Assembly (NCBI GenBank): GCA_907165135.1
Contig: OU015568.1
Span: 14,705,208 to 14,769,207, forward strand
Reading direction: 5' to 3'
DNA: 64,000 bases
DNA from: Oikopleura dioica
Lineage: Eukaryota; Chordata; Appendicularia; Copelata; Oikopleuridae
Both the position numbers and the translations under genes were made by a program. Within the stretch, counting starts at the first letter, position 1. The number at the start of each line of letters is the position of its first letter. The notes under the pieces were generated by a model. The model worked only from the letters and a program-made list of their open reading frames with translations. It did no database searches and had not been told where the DNA came from. Shown here one piece after another: positions 21,398 to 32,613 of this stretch.

Positions 21398-23916
21398 ATG
21401 AATGATATTATTTCAAAAATTGCTGAGAGAAATCTCGATCACATCATAGAAGAAATATTTTGGACGTTAAAACCAAAGGATATCTTGAGCTTAGCACACA
21501 CATCTCGTCATCATCGAAGTCTCGTCGAAAACTTCGAACTTCTCCCGTTTTCCCTTTCGCAAGAAGAAGATGAGTCAATCGTCAACGATGATTTCGAGGA
21601 TCAAATCGACAAAGGTTCCAATTTTATGAAATTCGCCGATTAAAAAATATTTAAAAAGAATTACGATTTTGCTCAAACAAGTTTATGACCGTCACAGACT
21701 CTATTTCACGTTTCCTCTACCGACAACAGGAACAGATTTTACCTTTTTTCCTCATGTTTTTATTTGAAAAGAACTGCTTTAAAATTTCATTTTCATTAAT
21801 TCTCGGAAGAGACAGCTCGCGTTAGGGCGTAATAACATCTGAGAAAAGCGAAAAGCTGGAATAAAAACAAAGAAAGGCAATTTTCAGCGGAAAATTCACA
21901 GAATCAAGGATATTACCAGCATTGATGAGCAATTAGGTTTGGCTTTCTTAGTCTTGCGAAAAAACCTGTTTCGGCTTTTATAAAAATTTATATGTTTTGA
22001 AAGCCTCGATGAAGAAATGCCTGTAAAATATCATTATCAGCACTACACAATTTTCGAAGATAAACTTGTCGTTCTGGAGCCTTATGGTTGGATCTCTGTA
22101 ATTGACACCGGAACGTGGACCCTTAGGAAATTATGCAAGATCTTCTTTTCGACAAACGTGTTCAAGTTTAAAAACTTGCGTCTGAAGAGAGCAGTTTTGT
22201 GCTTATGAGAGGGCGACTTTCACGGTTTGGCTCGGCTTGGTCGCTACTGAGTCTTTCATCATTTGAAAAGGGGATTATTTGAAACAAACGTTTAGTAACG
22301 ATAGAAATTATATGAGACTGATGTTAATTCTCGTGTAGTTCTATTTGGTCAGGGAACACCTGGAGCACCAAGATCTTTAACTATGACGGCGAGCTTCAGG
22401 AAAAGACTTTTTGATATTTTTTTCTTATTGAGCATATCACATGGAAACTCTTTCAAAGCAAATTCTTCCTTCAGGCGAACTTCATCTCAACCCGTCTAAT
22501 CCCAATCAACTTTTCATCAGGTAAAAATTATCTCAAAGCGATCATAAAATTTCATCTTAGCGCGAACTCGAATGACCAAATCGTCAGTTACAATCTCTCT
22601 GACGCTCTGGAACGGCCCCTCTTTGACGCTGAGTTTGGATTCGAGCCGATGAACTTTGGCATGTTCACTTGGAAGCCGAATATAAACGTGCTTGGAGAAT
22701 ACGCAGTTGTCGAATGGAACACCGTCGGTAACAACTTGCGTGACCGGAATAGAGAGCTGTGGGTTTATTCCACAAAAACAGGCGCTGAAATATCAGAAAT
22801 CCAGATCGAAGATAATGACCCAAAAGTTCCAGTTTGGTCAAAATGGTTTATGTTCAATGAAGAGCAGTTTCTCATCGTAGTGCACAAAATTATCGAAGTT
22901 CACCGCGTCGTCAAGTTCTTCTGCGAAGTCGAATTCGAAAAAGTCTACTTTTGTAACCGCATACGCCCGATAGACAGCCAGGGCGAAAAACTTGAAATTT
23001 CCGACGTTAGAGGACATGTGACTAACGTAAGGCCTTCTCTTTAGCATCATGGAAAATCTTTAAGCGCAGGATAGCGTCATTCTCGGCTTCTCTGCAAAAG
23101 ATGAGCCAGTTCGCCTGGTTTCGCTCTCTTTCAAAGAACTTCTACATTACCGAAACGAGGACAAGCTGAATATCGAAAGCATCGCATTTTTGGAGGATGT
23201 TCGAACCCCGAACCTGACGTGTATTGACAATTCCCTTCTTCTTTTCAAGTAAGCTGGCCATTTCTAACGGCTTCTGACGCCAAAAAATTAAGCACTGAAA
23301 AGGGACTGATCGAAGAAATGGACTTTCTTCACTTAGAAAAGAAGGATCAACTAAAGCTATTCGAAAAGATGGGTCTGTCAACAAGATCGGCCAGTATGTT
23401 CAGAACAAGGCAGAGAAAAAATTAAGCGAAAGGCTGAAAGAAATTGATGAAAAGTGTGCAGAATCTGAGAAAAGAGCAAAAGATGTGCGAGAATCGTTAG
23501 TGAAAAGCAGGTTTTTGCAACGCCGATTTTATGCGTTCTAACTATTTTGAAGGGATGAAAGTGTCAGTTATCGACCTAGATCTTCATTCACCGACCAAGA
23601 CAGATTTTCTACATATACAACCAAGTATAGAAGCACTGCGAGTTCTTCGACTTCTGGTGCTTATTCTCGAGGTTACACAAGCTCGATTGGGCGGAGCAAC
23701 AACACGTTTGATAGTCCCAGCTCCAGTTCCTCACGATACAGTTCATCCTACACTCCTTCTTCGTATTCGAGCTATTCATCATACAAAAGCCAGACGCCTT
23801 TTTCATCCTCTTCAACTGGATCCTACTCTTCGAGGCCATATTCGTCATCTACAACCAGCAGTTATACACCGTCTTCTTCCTTTTCTTCTTCAAGAAGATA
23901 CACTTCTTATCGTTAG
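21398..23916 (+). CDS. F-box protein with a Ser/Tyr-rich tail; exon structure partly unresolved
   Basis: The first exon encodes a clear F-box (HIIEEIFWTLKPKDILSLAHTSR, then LVENFE), the SKP1-binding motif of SCF ubiquitin ligases. Later frames on the same strand (22,017-22,208 and about 22,440-23,250) give short aromatic and aliphatic strands of the kind seen in beta-propeller substrate-binding domains, for example LVVLEPYGWISVIDTGTW and YAVVEWN, but I cannot define WD repeats. The 3' part is a charged coiled-coil segment (about 23,380-23,515) joined across a 43-bp intron to an exon of about 360 bases made almost wholly of Ser, Tyr, Thr and Arg, ending at 23,914-23,916. The interval 21,645-22,000 holds at least one further exon that I could not fix. 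Confidence 0.6.
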
Positions 23917-24372
23917 AGTCAAAATAAATGACCTTCTTTTCAAAACTTGAAGTTCTGGGCTTTAAATAATTCTTCTGTTTTGACAAGTTTCCACAAAAAC
24001 GTGTTCGATGACACGATAAATTTCGAAGTCTGCGTTGATCAAAGTCGTGAAATCTCTGATTCAAGAAGTCTACGAATTAGAAATGATTTTCGTTCACTTT
24101 CCCCTGCGCGTCGTCTTCGCTTATTTGTCCGAGCGTTCCTCGCGCTACTATATTTTTCTTCGTCAGCGACGGCGATCCTGCCACGCAGATTATATTATTG
24201 CGCTGATTTAGAACTAGCTATCAACTTCTAGGTGGCGTAATACTCTTAAATACCTTATCAGATCCAGAACGAGCAATTATCACAGATCACATTTTTTCAA
24301 AAACCCCTTTTCTCGAAAAGTCGGAGACTACTTCAAGAACAAGAGGAGGAATAAAGAGATCAAAAGAGGAGA
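23917..24372. other. Intergenic spacer
   Basis: Region between the F-box gene and the sushi-like gene. Short open frames exist on both strands but none has a recognisable product or splice context. Confidence 0.4.
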
Positions 24373-26249
24373 ATGAAAAAGTTCCCGCTTGTCGCTACTG
24401 TACTTGGGAAGGCATCTGCTATCTCAGGAAAAGGTTCACTATTCACTACGCAAAAATTGAGCTACGTGATTTGATTGAACCCGACAAAGGCGAGTATGCA
24501 GCGTCGAGTACTTACATTCAAAGATCGCCGACAACAATCTGCCCTGCTTTCTCACATGTTGAAAATGCCGAGTACAAATGCGACGACACAGAAGACAAAC
24601 TAGAGCACAACTCTGTTTGCACCTTGAGTTGCCTTGAAAACTACGAGAACTCAGTCGGTGAGGTCTCGCGGAAATGCAATTGCTTCACAACATTTGGCCC
24701 AATCGAATTTCCAAAGCAGTGTACTTGGGATGGCGAAGCTTTTGATGCGTGCACAATAAAGTCGGGCCTTACTGTTCCGATTTGCCCGACTTTGCCAGAC
24801 ATTGAAAATGGAAAGTGGGTCTGTGAACGGACTCGCGCTGACTCCCAAGACGGCGATGTTTGCTATAGCACCTGCAATGACGGTTACGCTTTGACGGAAA
24901 CCAATTTGCGTGCCATTCAATACGACTGCGACTGCCAGGGCGAGGATTGCCTTTGGAGTCAGCGAGGAGCAGTGCTAGAGCTCGCCCTTCGTCAGCGATC
25001 GGCATTCGTCCTCGGACGTCAGCCAGTCGGAATCGCTCCAAGATCGTTCACTCAGTCTTCCACCGGTTGGAGCACGAATATCTTCAGAGATGCTTCAGCG
25101 ATCTTCCCACAATGCGTCCCGATTCAAAGGGAAACATACAACGCGTTTGACAACACGGTTACTGAGTTCAATTTCTGTCCAGATCTGGTTCAACCTGAAA
25201 ATGGAAACTTCCTCTGCACTCAAGGAACCAGAGAGGACACAATTTGCAAATTGACCTGTTCTGAGGGATTTTTAGAGGCTGGATACGGCGATAAAAATGT
25301 AAGTTTTTTTGCAAAAGTAAATGAATCTGAGCGTTATTACTAATAACTTATTAGCGACTAAAATGCGGAGAAGTATCACGCGGAGTGTACCAATGGCGCA
25401 AGAACCCACTTGATTTTGTGTGCCTGGATCTTTCAGCGGATTTCGAAGAGCACCAAGCTGGCTACGACATTGGCACTTGTTCCGATCCAAGAGGCTCCGC
25501 TATCGACAGCTATCCAGGTTTTTTTACTTGCGACATGGCGATCACTGTTGATGGGGTAAGTATTTTCTTGAAAGAAGAAGTATGTGATCTCACATGTTTT
25601 CCCGGTTACAGGAAGGGTTCGATGAGTTGTTCTCTGACAGATTTTATTCGATAAGAAAGAATTAAAGAACCCGCAAAGATTAACAACTGGGCGTTCGGAG
25701 AAAGAGTGCTTCTGCCGAAAAGACAACTGCTTCTGGCGAAATGATGACAAAGTCAACTGCGAGCCTGACGAGGGAGTTTTACGCGCGTTCGGCGTTTACG
25801 ATACATGGGCGAATATAGGCGATCCTCGCCGTCAAATTGAGTTTGCTAGACAGGCACTTGGAGGAAAAGAACAAGAAATCACCCTTTACAGGTTTTTCTA
25901 CTGCCATTACCACACACTTCTAAAATGTTTTAAGGATGCGACAGAGTGAGTCTCTCATCACGGCTCGCTCGGGGAGACCTAACAGAAAGAACAAAGCAGG
26001 TACTGGATTACTACAAGCACGGAGCTTGAGTATGCCTGGCCGACCCCAAAAAGTGACGTCTTGCGATGCGATTGAACGATCCGCCGGGCTCGAAAGTGCC
26101 AACTGCACAGGACAAAACGCGGGCGCTAGTTGCCGTTTTAGGTGCAAAAGGGACTTAAACTCGATGGCGCTAGTTCCATCTATTGCTCTTGCAACAAAAG
26201 AGGGAACAAATGCAAGTGGTCGAGTCCTGTTCCGACCTGCGAGTCTTAA
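24373..26249 (+). CDS. Secreted cysteine-rich protein with sushi/CCP-like repeats
   Basis: A short hydrophobic N-terminus (MKKFPLVATVLG) may be a signal peptide. The body repeats a module of roughly 65 residues with the pattern CPxLxxxENGxxxC....CxxxCxxGY....C: seen as CPAFSHVENAEYKC, CPTLPDIENGKWVC and CPDLVQPENGNFLC, each followed by a C-x3-C pair and Gly-Tyr or Gly-Phe. This is the core of complement-control (sushi) modules, though the spacing is not classical. The last exon ends CSCNKRGNKCKW..PTCES. There the frame breaks at about 26,145-26,148 in an A run (one A missing), just after SCRFRC; reading resumes one frame over to the stop at 26,247-26,249. Introns at about 25,300 and 25,555 are GT-AG. 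Function unknown; probably extracellular. Confidence 0.65.
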
Positions 26250-26562
26250 CTTTTTAAAGTATTTTATGCCGGTTAACTTCAACAAATGAGTTTTTAAATT
26301 TAAAAAAGGATAATATTCCCAGAAGATTGCAAATGGCCTGCCGTCAATGGACTTGATATTATCCCTTATTTAAATTTAACATAACCACAATTTTGAGCTT
26401 TTTTTTTATAAATATATCGCCCTGTATATAGGAATTCCATTGGAGACCAACGAAGAGGACAACTTGTGAAAATGTCCTGGAAAAAACAACGATTTGATAA
26501 AAATCGACTTCTATTTCTGTAAATATGACGAATTTGACTGTTTTAATTGACAAAATAAACGA
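26250..26562. other. Intergenic spacer between convergent genes
   Basis: AT-rich, no gene seen. A TTTATT at 26,563-26,568, next to it, is the likely polyadenylation signal (AATAAA on the - strand) of the following gene. Confidence 0.4.
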
Positions 26563-26578
26563 TTTATTACCATTTTAG

Positions 26579-27068
26579 TCACAGTTTTGCTGTCTCCCGA
26601 ATAAATTTAGCACCAAACGCAGTTTCAGAAAAACGTTTCGTTTCCTTAGCCTTTTCATGCATCGTCTGCGCCACTTCGCCGTTGATGATAACTGTCAAAT
26701 TCTCCAACGTGCCAAAAGCAGCGCCCATATCAAGATAGCAAGATGGAAAAACTAGCGCTAGTCCTCCATTGTCTCCGATTGCAGAGCTGCTTATCTGAAA
26801 GTAGTTTAGAATCGTCATGACTCACGAGCTTTAAAACGGCACCTTGTTGTTTGGAATAAGTTTTTGCAAAATCTTATCAACTGTATTTTCTGGCTCTTGC
26901 CTCAGAGCAGGAATATTTTGGATCTCATTGAGGTCGGCAGTGATGACGAAATCGGTCGAACTGGGAGGGACGTTGATGTAAGTTGGTGCGTTGCCAGCGA
27001 TGGATACTGATTGAACTCGAACTGTGGTCACTCCCGTTTTTCCACTAAGAGAATAACTTGAAAACTGC
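26579..27068 (-). CDS. Uncharacterised small protein, start codon not found
   Basis: Two exons joined by a GT-AG intron at about 26,780-26,843 give a product of about 150 residues containing VRVQSVSIAGNAPTY, VPPSSTDFVITADLNEI, DNGGLALVFPSCYLDMG and a charged C-terminal helix ending FIRETAKL. The frame stays open upstream to about 27,100 but has no ATG, so the start must lie in an upstream exon or be supplied by trans-splicing to an internal site. It overlaps or abuts the 3' end of the next - strand gene, as cistrons of an operon would. I do not recognise the family. Confidence 0.45.
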
Positions 27069-27084
27069 TTTATAAATTTTAGGT

Positions 27085-27798
27085 CTACCAGAACCAGGCT
27101 TGCTTAGCAATTGTGAAGCGCCTGAGAGCAGCAAGACGAAAGAAAACAAGAGCAGTAAAGCAAGTTCCAAAATAAAGATCCAAAATGCTTCGGTAGAAAG
27201 TGTAATTTTCATCTGTTTCGAATAAAGATCGTTTCTCGTCATCTTTAAATTAGGTAAAGATACGGAATTAATTCGTTTCAAAACCTGTCAGTGCATTAAA
27301 TTCTTGATTTTCTTGTTCGAGTCTGCTTAGATGTTTGAGTTGTTGAATTCTGACAGCAAATAGATAAAACAGGACAGCGAACATCAGCGGCTGAAGAAAT
27401 TGAAGTTTTGGGCGAATAATCGGCTCAGCTTCGAGTTGATCCGCCACCTTCTCAGGGGTCATTTTTGGGTTGGATTCGACGGCGCGTTCAAGCGTTCGGT
27501 CGATAGGAACGGCGGTCTTTTCGAATGGAAGGAAAGTTGAGGCCCAAATTGAAGAGTGGTGGCATTCCGCAAAATCAGTCTAAGAATATCGTAAATTTTA
27601 TTATTTTCAAATTTTCTAATTGAAAATATGATAATGGTCAATATGATATATTGACAATATCGAAATGATTATTTCTGATTATTAGGTTTAAAAATCGTTT
27701 ACCTTCGCAAGCTTCGAAGAAAATTGAACTGAACACGTTGAAATTCTTCGGTAAGAAAGAGTTACAATATCTCTCTGAAAAATCGCCCTAGAAAGCAT
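27085..27798 (-). CDS. Uncharacterised protein with mitochondrial-type presequence and two membrane segments
   Basis: From the ATG at 27,796-27,798 the product begins MLSRAIFQRDIVTLSYRRIS, a basic, hydroxyl-rich, acid-free stretch typical of matrix-targeting presequences. It continues with a first hydrophobic helix (LMFAVLFYLFAV) and, after a charged stretch (LEQENQEF), a second (LYFGTCFTALVFF) before a short basic tail ending AKQAWFW. Introns lie at about 27,583-27,690 and 27,244-27,285. The layout, with the matrix signal first and two helices later, suggests an inner-membrane protein, but no family is recognised. Confidence 0.55.
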
Positions 27799-27976
27799 TT
27801 TTACCCTTTTTTCTCGTTTTGATTCTACGAGAGCTCCTATTGGCTGCTTTCTCCGTTCCCAATTGCCAGAAAGATTCAGTCTATCAAAAGATCACAAATT
27901 TATTGATTTATTCATTATCAAAGTATCATAAAGGGAGACAATTTGAAACGCACAGTACAGTAAAATTACGTCCAGC

Positions 27977-29191
27977 CTATTCAAAGGTCTGGTAGAAGAA
28001 GTTTCGGACAGAGTATACAGAAGCTGGTTCATAGTAATCGTCAGAAATGAAAACTTTAAGATCGCTGTCAGTGAAAACATCGCTAGTGCTGTAGGATCCA
28101 GCAATGACTTCCTCGCCGTCGACTGTTACAGAATACTCGGTTACGGATGGATCTGATTCGCGCTGATTGACTTCGACAGAATACGTGTTCCACTCTCCGT
28201 CGGTGCAGGCGAACGTAGTAACATGTTCATGATGGCTCGTTGTTGGGTTGTCCACAGAGATGTAAATCCTGTTTTGGTTTGGTCGTCGCCAAAGTGCGAA
28301 TACTCGATTGCCAGATTGGCCGAGATCGCCACTGCCATTACCAACACGAAGAATGTTTCTCCACTGACCATCGGTAGAAAGGTCCTTATTGCAAAGAACA
28401 TCTGCAGATAATTTGTAGCTGATAGCAGGGGTGACAGTGGAAACCTGGTTATTTCTTGATGGGCGGACTGCACAGCTATCAACGAAAGTGTTACAATTCT
28501 CGAGTCCATCGCAAGGATCAGTGCCATCTGTGCAAGCGACTTCCGCAACTTCATCAAAAGTTTGGTAGTAGAAATTTCGAACGGCATAGGTTGAAGCTGA
28601 CTCGTAGAAATCATCTGAAGCCGAAACTTGAAGAGCGCCCTCGGACAAGGTGCCTGATTTATCGTAAGATCCTTCAAAGATCTCTTCATCATCAAAGGTG
28701 AGAACGTATTTGAGAATTGATGGGTTTGCTTCGACTTGGCGAACTTCAACAGAATAGGTGTTCCATTCACCCTGAATGCACTCGGCAGTAGTTACTCGCT
28801 CCTTGTGACTCGTTGTAGGATCGTTGACGGAGATGTAAAGCCTGTTTTGATTCGGTCTTCGCCAGATAGCGAATACTCGATCTCCGATTTGGCCGAGATC
28901 GCCACCACCACCGATGCGGAGAACATTTTTCCATCGACCATCGAGAGGCATGGCATGATCACAGTAAACTTCAGCGGAAGCTTTGAAATTCAAAGCGGCT
29001 TCAACTGTTGCTAACTGCTGATTTCGTGCAGGGAAGACTTCGCATTCATTGACAAAAGTCTCGCAATTGGCTTTACCATCGCATGGACTAGGGCAGGTAA
29101 GGTCTTGGTAGTAGAAATTTCGGACAGAGTAAGGAGTAGCAGCGCCGTACCACTCGTCAGCAACGAAAGCTTGAAGATTTCCTTCACTCAG
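27977..29191 (-). CDS. Secreted protein with tandem Cys-containing repeats (house-protein-like), N-terminus in the gap
   Basis: Two and a half tandem copies of a module of about 165 residues are visible. Each contains CDGxxNCxTFVxxC, a [ND]ILRVGxGxGDLGQ segment, RVFAxWRRPNQNRxYISV, TSHxExVTT, GEWNTYSVEV and a closing SVRNFFYQ. The copies are about 60-70% identical to each other. Beta-rich sequence and the GEWNTYSVEV block resemble concanavalin/LamG-type lectin folds (inference). In an appendicularian, tandem-repeat secreted proteins of this kind include oikosins of the filter-house, but I cannot prove membership. The stop is at 27,977-27,979; the 5' end runs into the N gap, where more repeats may be collapsed. 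Confidence 0.6.
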   Translation of the reverse strand: MSEGNLQAFVADEWYGAATPYSVRNFYYQDLTCPSPCDGKANCETFVNECEVFPARNQQLATVEAALNFKASAEVYCDHAMPLDGRWKNVLRIGGGGDLGQIGDRVFAIWRRPNQNRLYISVNDPTTSHKERVTTAECIQGEWNTYSVEVRQVEANPSILKYVLTFDDEEIFEGSYDKSGTLSEGALQVSASDDFYESASTYAVRNFYYQTFDEVAEVACTDGTDPCDGLENCNTFVDSCAVRPSRNNQVSTVTPAISYKLSADVLCNKDLSTDGQWRNILRVGNGSGDLGQSGNRVFALWRRPNQNRIYISVDNPTTSHHEHVTTFACTDGEWNTYSVEVNQRESDPSVTEYSVTVDGEEVIAGSYSTSDVFTDSDLKVFISDDYYEPASVYSVRNFFYQTFE

Positions 29192-29691
29192 NNNNNNNNN
29201 NNNNNNNNNNNNNNNNNNNNNNNNNNNNNNNNNNNNNNNNNNNNNNNNNNNNNNNNNNNNNNNNNNNNNNNNNNNNNNNNNNNNNNNNNNNNNNNNNNNN
29301 NNNNNNNNNNNNNNNNNNNNNNNNNNNNNNNNNNNNNNNNNNNNNNNNNNNNNNNNNNNNNNNNNNNNNNNNNNNNNNNNNNNNNNNNNNNNNNNNNNNN
29401 NNNNNNNNNNNNNNNNNNNNNNNNNNNNNNNNNNNNNNNNNNNNNNNNNNNNNNNNNNNNNNNNNNNNNNNNNNNNNNNNNNNNNNNNNNNNNNNNNNNN
29501 NNNNNNNNNNNNNNNNNNNNNNNNNNNNNNNNNNNNNNNNNNNNNNNNNNNNNNNNNNNNNNNNNNNNNNNNNNNNNNNNNNNNNNNNNNNNNNNNNNNN
29601 NNNNNNNNNNNNNNNNNNNNNNNNNNNNNNNNNNNNNNNNNNNNNNNNNNNNNNNNNNNNNNNNNNNNNNNNNNNNNNNNNNNNNNNNNNN
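29192..29691. other. Assembly gap of exactly 500 N
   Basis: Run of 500 undetermined bases, a round number used for gaps of unknown size. It interrupts a tandem-repeat gene, so repeat collapse is the likely cause. Any frame drawn across it is meaningless. Confidence 0.99.
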
Positions 29692-29838
29692 TAGATATGG
29701 GAAAGGAGACTCGAGTTGAAGAATTCATGTTTGCATTTGTCTCCGTGCAAACGTGTAAAAAGGGAAAACGTGGCTCTACAAATAAGAAAATAAAGACAGA
29801 AGAAAACTTATTTTCGATTTTCTTCACATTTTTCAAAA

Positions 29839-31632
29839 ATGGAGATATCTACTCATCCAAAAGAACTCAGCGAAGAGAACGTTGAAAAATGGCTCGAAGA
29901 TTTCTTGCCGAAAATCAAGAGAGAAACAACGAGGAATGATAAGGATCGTCTACTTTTATCAGTCAACGAGATCGATTTCAGAACACAGAAGCATAAAGAA
30001 ATAAAAGATAAGGGAGGCAACTGGACGCATGTTTCTTTCAAGGACAAGTATGCATACATCTTCTACTTAGATAGATATGAAGAGGAAAAAAAGGAAAAAT
30101 TTATCCAAACACAGTTTCAGCGAGATATTATCATTTCAAATCGGGATCTTAGAAGAGTGAAAATCGCACGATCTGAGCTGAACGACGAACGAGGAGCATG
30201 GTTTTTGGAAAAATCGATATCAAAAGACCTGATTTCTTTTGGTGGGGAAGCGATCGTATTGAGCCAAAAAATCGGGGATCTACCAGTTGCGGTTAGAATT
30301 CAGGCAATATATTATGAAAAGATTAATTGATTAAATCTGATTTCAGGTCTATGATCCCGCATTGTTTTGCAATCAACGGTCTTTTTTTCAAAAAATATAC
30401 TATTCTAAAGGTAAATTTCTTGAAAAAAAAAAGAATTTATATATGAGTCAAGATTATCAAATTGCCGAGCATTTGAACCATGAAAAACTAATTCCCTTTC
30501 ATGAAAATGTCATCAAAAACTTTGTGAATATTGAGCTCTACGACGAATCATTTTCATCTTGTCTTGGCTCAATCACAATTATGGAGAAGGGTGATCAATG
30601 TTTGAGACCTTTGCTAAAAGAAAACTCATTGTCGCTAGAAGAGCGAAAAATCATTTCGATCGGAGTTAAAAAAGGGGCCGAATATCTTGCAAAAATTGGC
30701 ATTTATCACCGTGATCTGAAGCCCGAAAACATTATCCTGATAAAAGGGGTAGCTAAAATAATTGATTTTGGTGTTAGTGAAGAGCGATCTGGGCGGTCAA
30801 GTTTCCGAGAAATGGGCTATTCACGAGTTGGACTGAGAATAAGAAGTAGAAAAAACTTCTGTAAGCTTCCAATAAGACTATTCTAACTAAGTTTAATTTA
30901 GATTCTGGATCACCTGGATTTTGTACCTCGGAGCAACTTTTATCTGATTATGATTATGGTTACTTCGATGGTGAGAAAACCTTGATTACACTTATTCTAT
31001 GCGAATGGAAAACAGCTTGGACTTTATTGTATCAACCTATTGAAAGCGATGAAAGTTTGAAGATGTTCAGATCAAGCGATACATACATATTACTAAACGA
31101 CCCCAAGGAAGAAGAAATAATGAAATTAACTGCTATAATTAAAGTTACAGAAGCATCCGGCTATCTTTGCTTGAATGACGGAAACTTGACAAAATCGATT
31201 AATGTGCACTATCTGAAAAATTCCCTCACGAAAACGATGAAAGCAGGTTTTCGGAACTTGACGAAAAATGTTATGAAGCAGAAGGAATCAAATTTATGTG
31301 TGCCAATTGCGGTCACAAGTCTTATTCGATGGGCAATACAAAATGATGTTAAGGACGACCTCTCGCAATATCGTTTGGAAAGGTTGTCATTTGACAAAAT
31401 ATTTGTCATTTTGACAATGGTTCTTTACCCTCGAAGTTTGGCCGGACTAAACTTGAATCCGAATCTGAATGAAACTGATTATCAAAAGAATGAAATTGAA
31501 TTGCTTCTCAAAAGAGTTCAGTATCCAACATTTCTTTCAGATAGCGGATGGGATATTATATCACCGCCATTGTTTTCATGGAAATTTGGGTACAAAAAAA
31601 TTCTTCTTCATGAAAATGGTAGTATGTGGTAA
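29839..31632 (+). CDS. Atypical protein kinase with a large unrecognised C-terminal domain
   Basis: The central part has the catalytic motifs of a eukaryotic protein kinase: YHRDLKPENIIL (HRD loop), KIIDFGV (Mg-binding DFG) and, after an intron, GSPGFCTSEQLL in the place of the APE region. The N-terminal 150 residues are charged and unrecognised, and the Gly-rich loop is only suggestive (FGGEAIV). I do not see a clear VAIK lysine, so activity is uncertain. After the kinase lobe come about 180 residues unlike any family I know, including ESNLCVPIAVTSLIRWAI, where the Asn-Leu-Cys-Val-Pro resembles the nucleophile region of cysteine peptidases (speculative). Introns read at 30,292-30,346 and about 30,860-30,900. 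The stop at 31,630-31,632 is followed at once by hairpin repeats. Confidence 0.65.
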
Positions 31633-31740
31633 TTCGTCGGGGTCGCCCCGACAAATGAAAGATGAAATAACAGTCATTCGTCGGGGTCGATCCCGACACA
31701 TTGAAGATCAAAAATACACCAATTCGTCGGGGTCGAACAA
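31633..31740 (+). repeat. Three 44-46-bp-spaced hairpin repeats after the kinase stop codon
   Basis: TTCGTCGGGGTCG occurs at 31,633, 31,677 and 31,723. The first copy continues as a perfect 7-bp stem (GTCGGGG / CCCCGAC) around TCG; the second has a 6-bp stem (GTCGGG / CCCGAC); the third is truncated. The first copy begins on the base after the TAA stop codon. Confidence 0.85.
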
Positions 31741-31904
31741 TTGAAATACGACGAATATGAGTATTTCTAAGCAGTGATTCGCCGGGTTTTATTTTAAAAA
31801 TCATTGAAAAAGGTCGAAGAGTCCTAGCGCCCTACTATTTGGCAGGAACTTATAGAATCTAAGTATCCCTTACCTGGGGGCTCCGCCCCCTAGGTCCTAA
31901 AATG

Positions 31905-32025
31905 CCGGGGTCTAGTCTAGGGTTACTTAGGGTTACCTTCAGTAACCCTAACTAACCCTAGCCTATCCCCCTCGGGCGAGTTTGTTCTGTCATTTTGCCC
32001 AGTGCCCCCTAACCCTAACCTAAAA
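31905..32025. repeat. Interstitial telomere-like repeats, head to head
   Basis: Short TTAGGG-type units (CTAGGGTTACTTAGGGTTAC) face CCCTAA-type units (GTAACCCTAACTAACCCTAG) across a 6-base centre (CTTCAG), with a further CCCTAACCCTAACC at about 32,010-32,024. A GC-rich palindromic stretch (GGGGGCTCCGCCCCC) lies just upstream at about 31,876. The array is short and degenerate, so it is interstitial rather than a chromosome end. Confidence 0.7.
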
Positions 32026-32084
32026 TTATAGAAAGTACTTTTAGCTAAAATCAGTCTTACTTTGGCAGCAGTAAAGAATATATA

Positions 32085-32300
32085 ACATACCCCCCCCCCA
32101 AGTTTTCGCGCATTCCTCGGTACATTTTCCGTAATTTACTCTTCCTGATTTGTTCAAAACCCCCCAAATTTACGCCGCTTAACTTTTCCGCGCGCCCCGA
32201 AAATTTCTTCTCCTAACTTTTCTGCGTGCGCCCAAATTTACTCTCGCGGCGCTGATTCGCCTCATCGATTAATTTTCTGAGTGCGCAAAAGTCTTGTTTA
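32085..32300 (+). repeat. Left terminal inverted repeat of the giant element
   Basis: Starts ACATAC followed by a run of ten C, then GC-rich tracts with repeated CTTAACTTTTCCGCG and AAATTTACTC motifs. It aligns, with gaps and roughly two-thirds identity, to the reverse complement of 43,720-43,923. The longest similar block is near TAACTTTTCTGCGTGCGCC. Confidence 0.7.
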
Positions 32301-32451
32301 GCTCGCTCCGGGCAATGAAAGGATTATCTTTTATAAAAAGCCAGATGCCTTAATAGGTCAGCCCTATTTTATGTTATTTTTGATAAAATTATTGTTTATT
32401 ATTTCAATGAAGTTAATAAATATTTGATAGAACGTTTTTCTAGTGCGAAAG

Positions 32452-32613
32452 ATGAAAACGACATCTGTGGAGCAAAATCCTGACCTCAATATTTTAAGTT
32501 ACTCGAATGGTACGATTTTTATGTGTCCAAGCCACGAAAAAGTTCCAATTCTAGCGCCTCAAGTACCTGAAAACCAACTGTATTCGACTGCTTTTCTGTT
32601 AATACAACTTTGA
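32452..32613 (+). other. Small open frame of 53 codons inside the giant element
   Basis: ATG-initiated frame with no recognisable domain (contains LNILSYSNGTIFMCP). It may be chance or an accessory peptide of the element. The rest of 32,300-32,930 shows no gene. Confidence 0.2.

Noticed and set aside
29105..29836. Long open frames on both strands across the N run
   Set aside because: They exist only because undetermined bases are read as open; no residue inside the gap is real.
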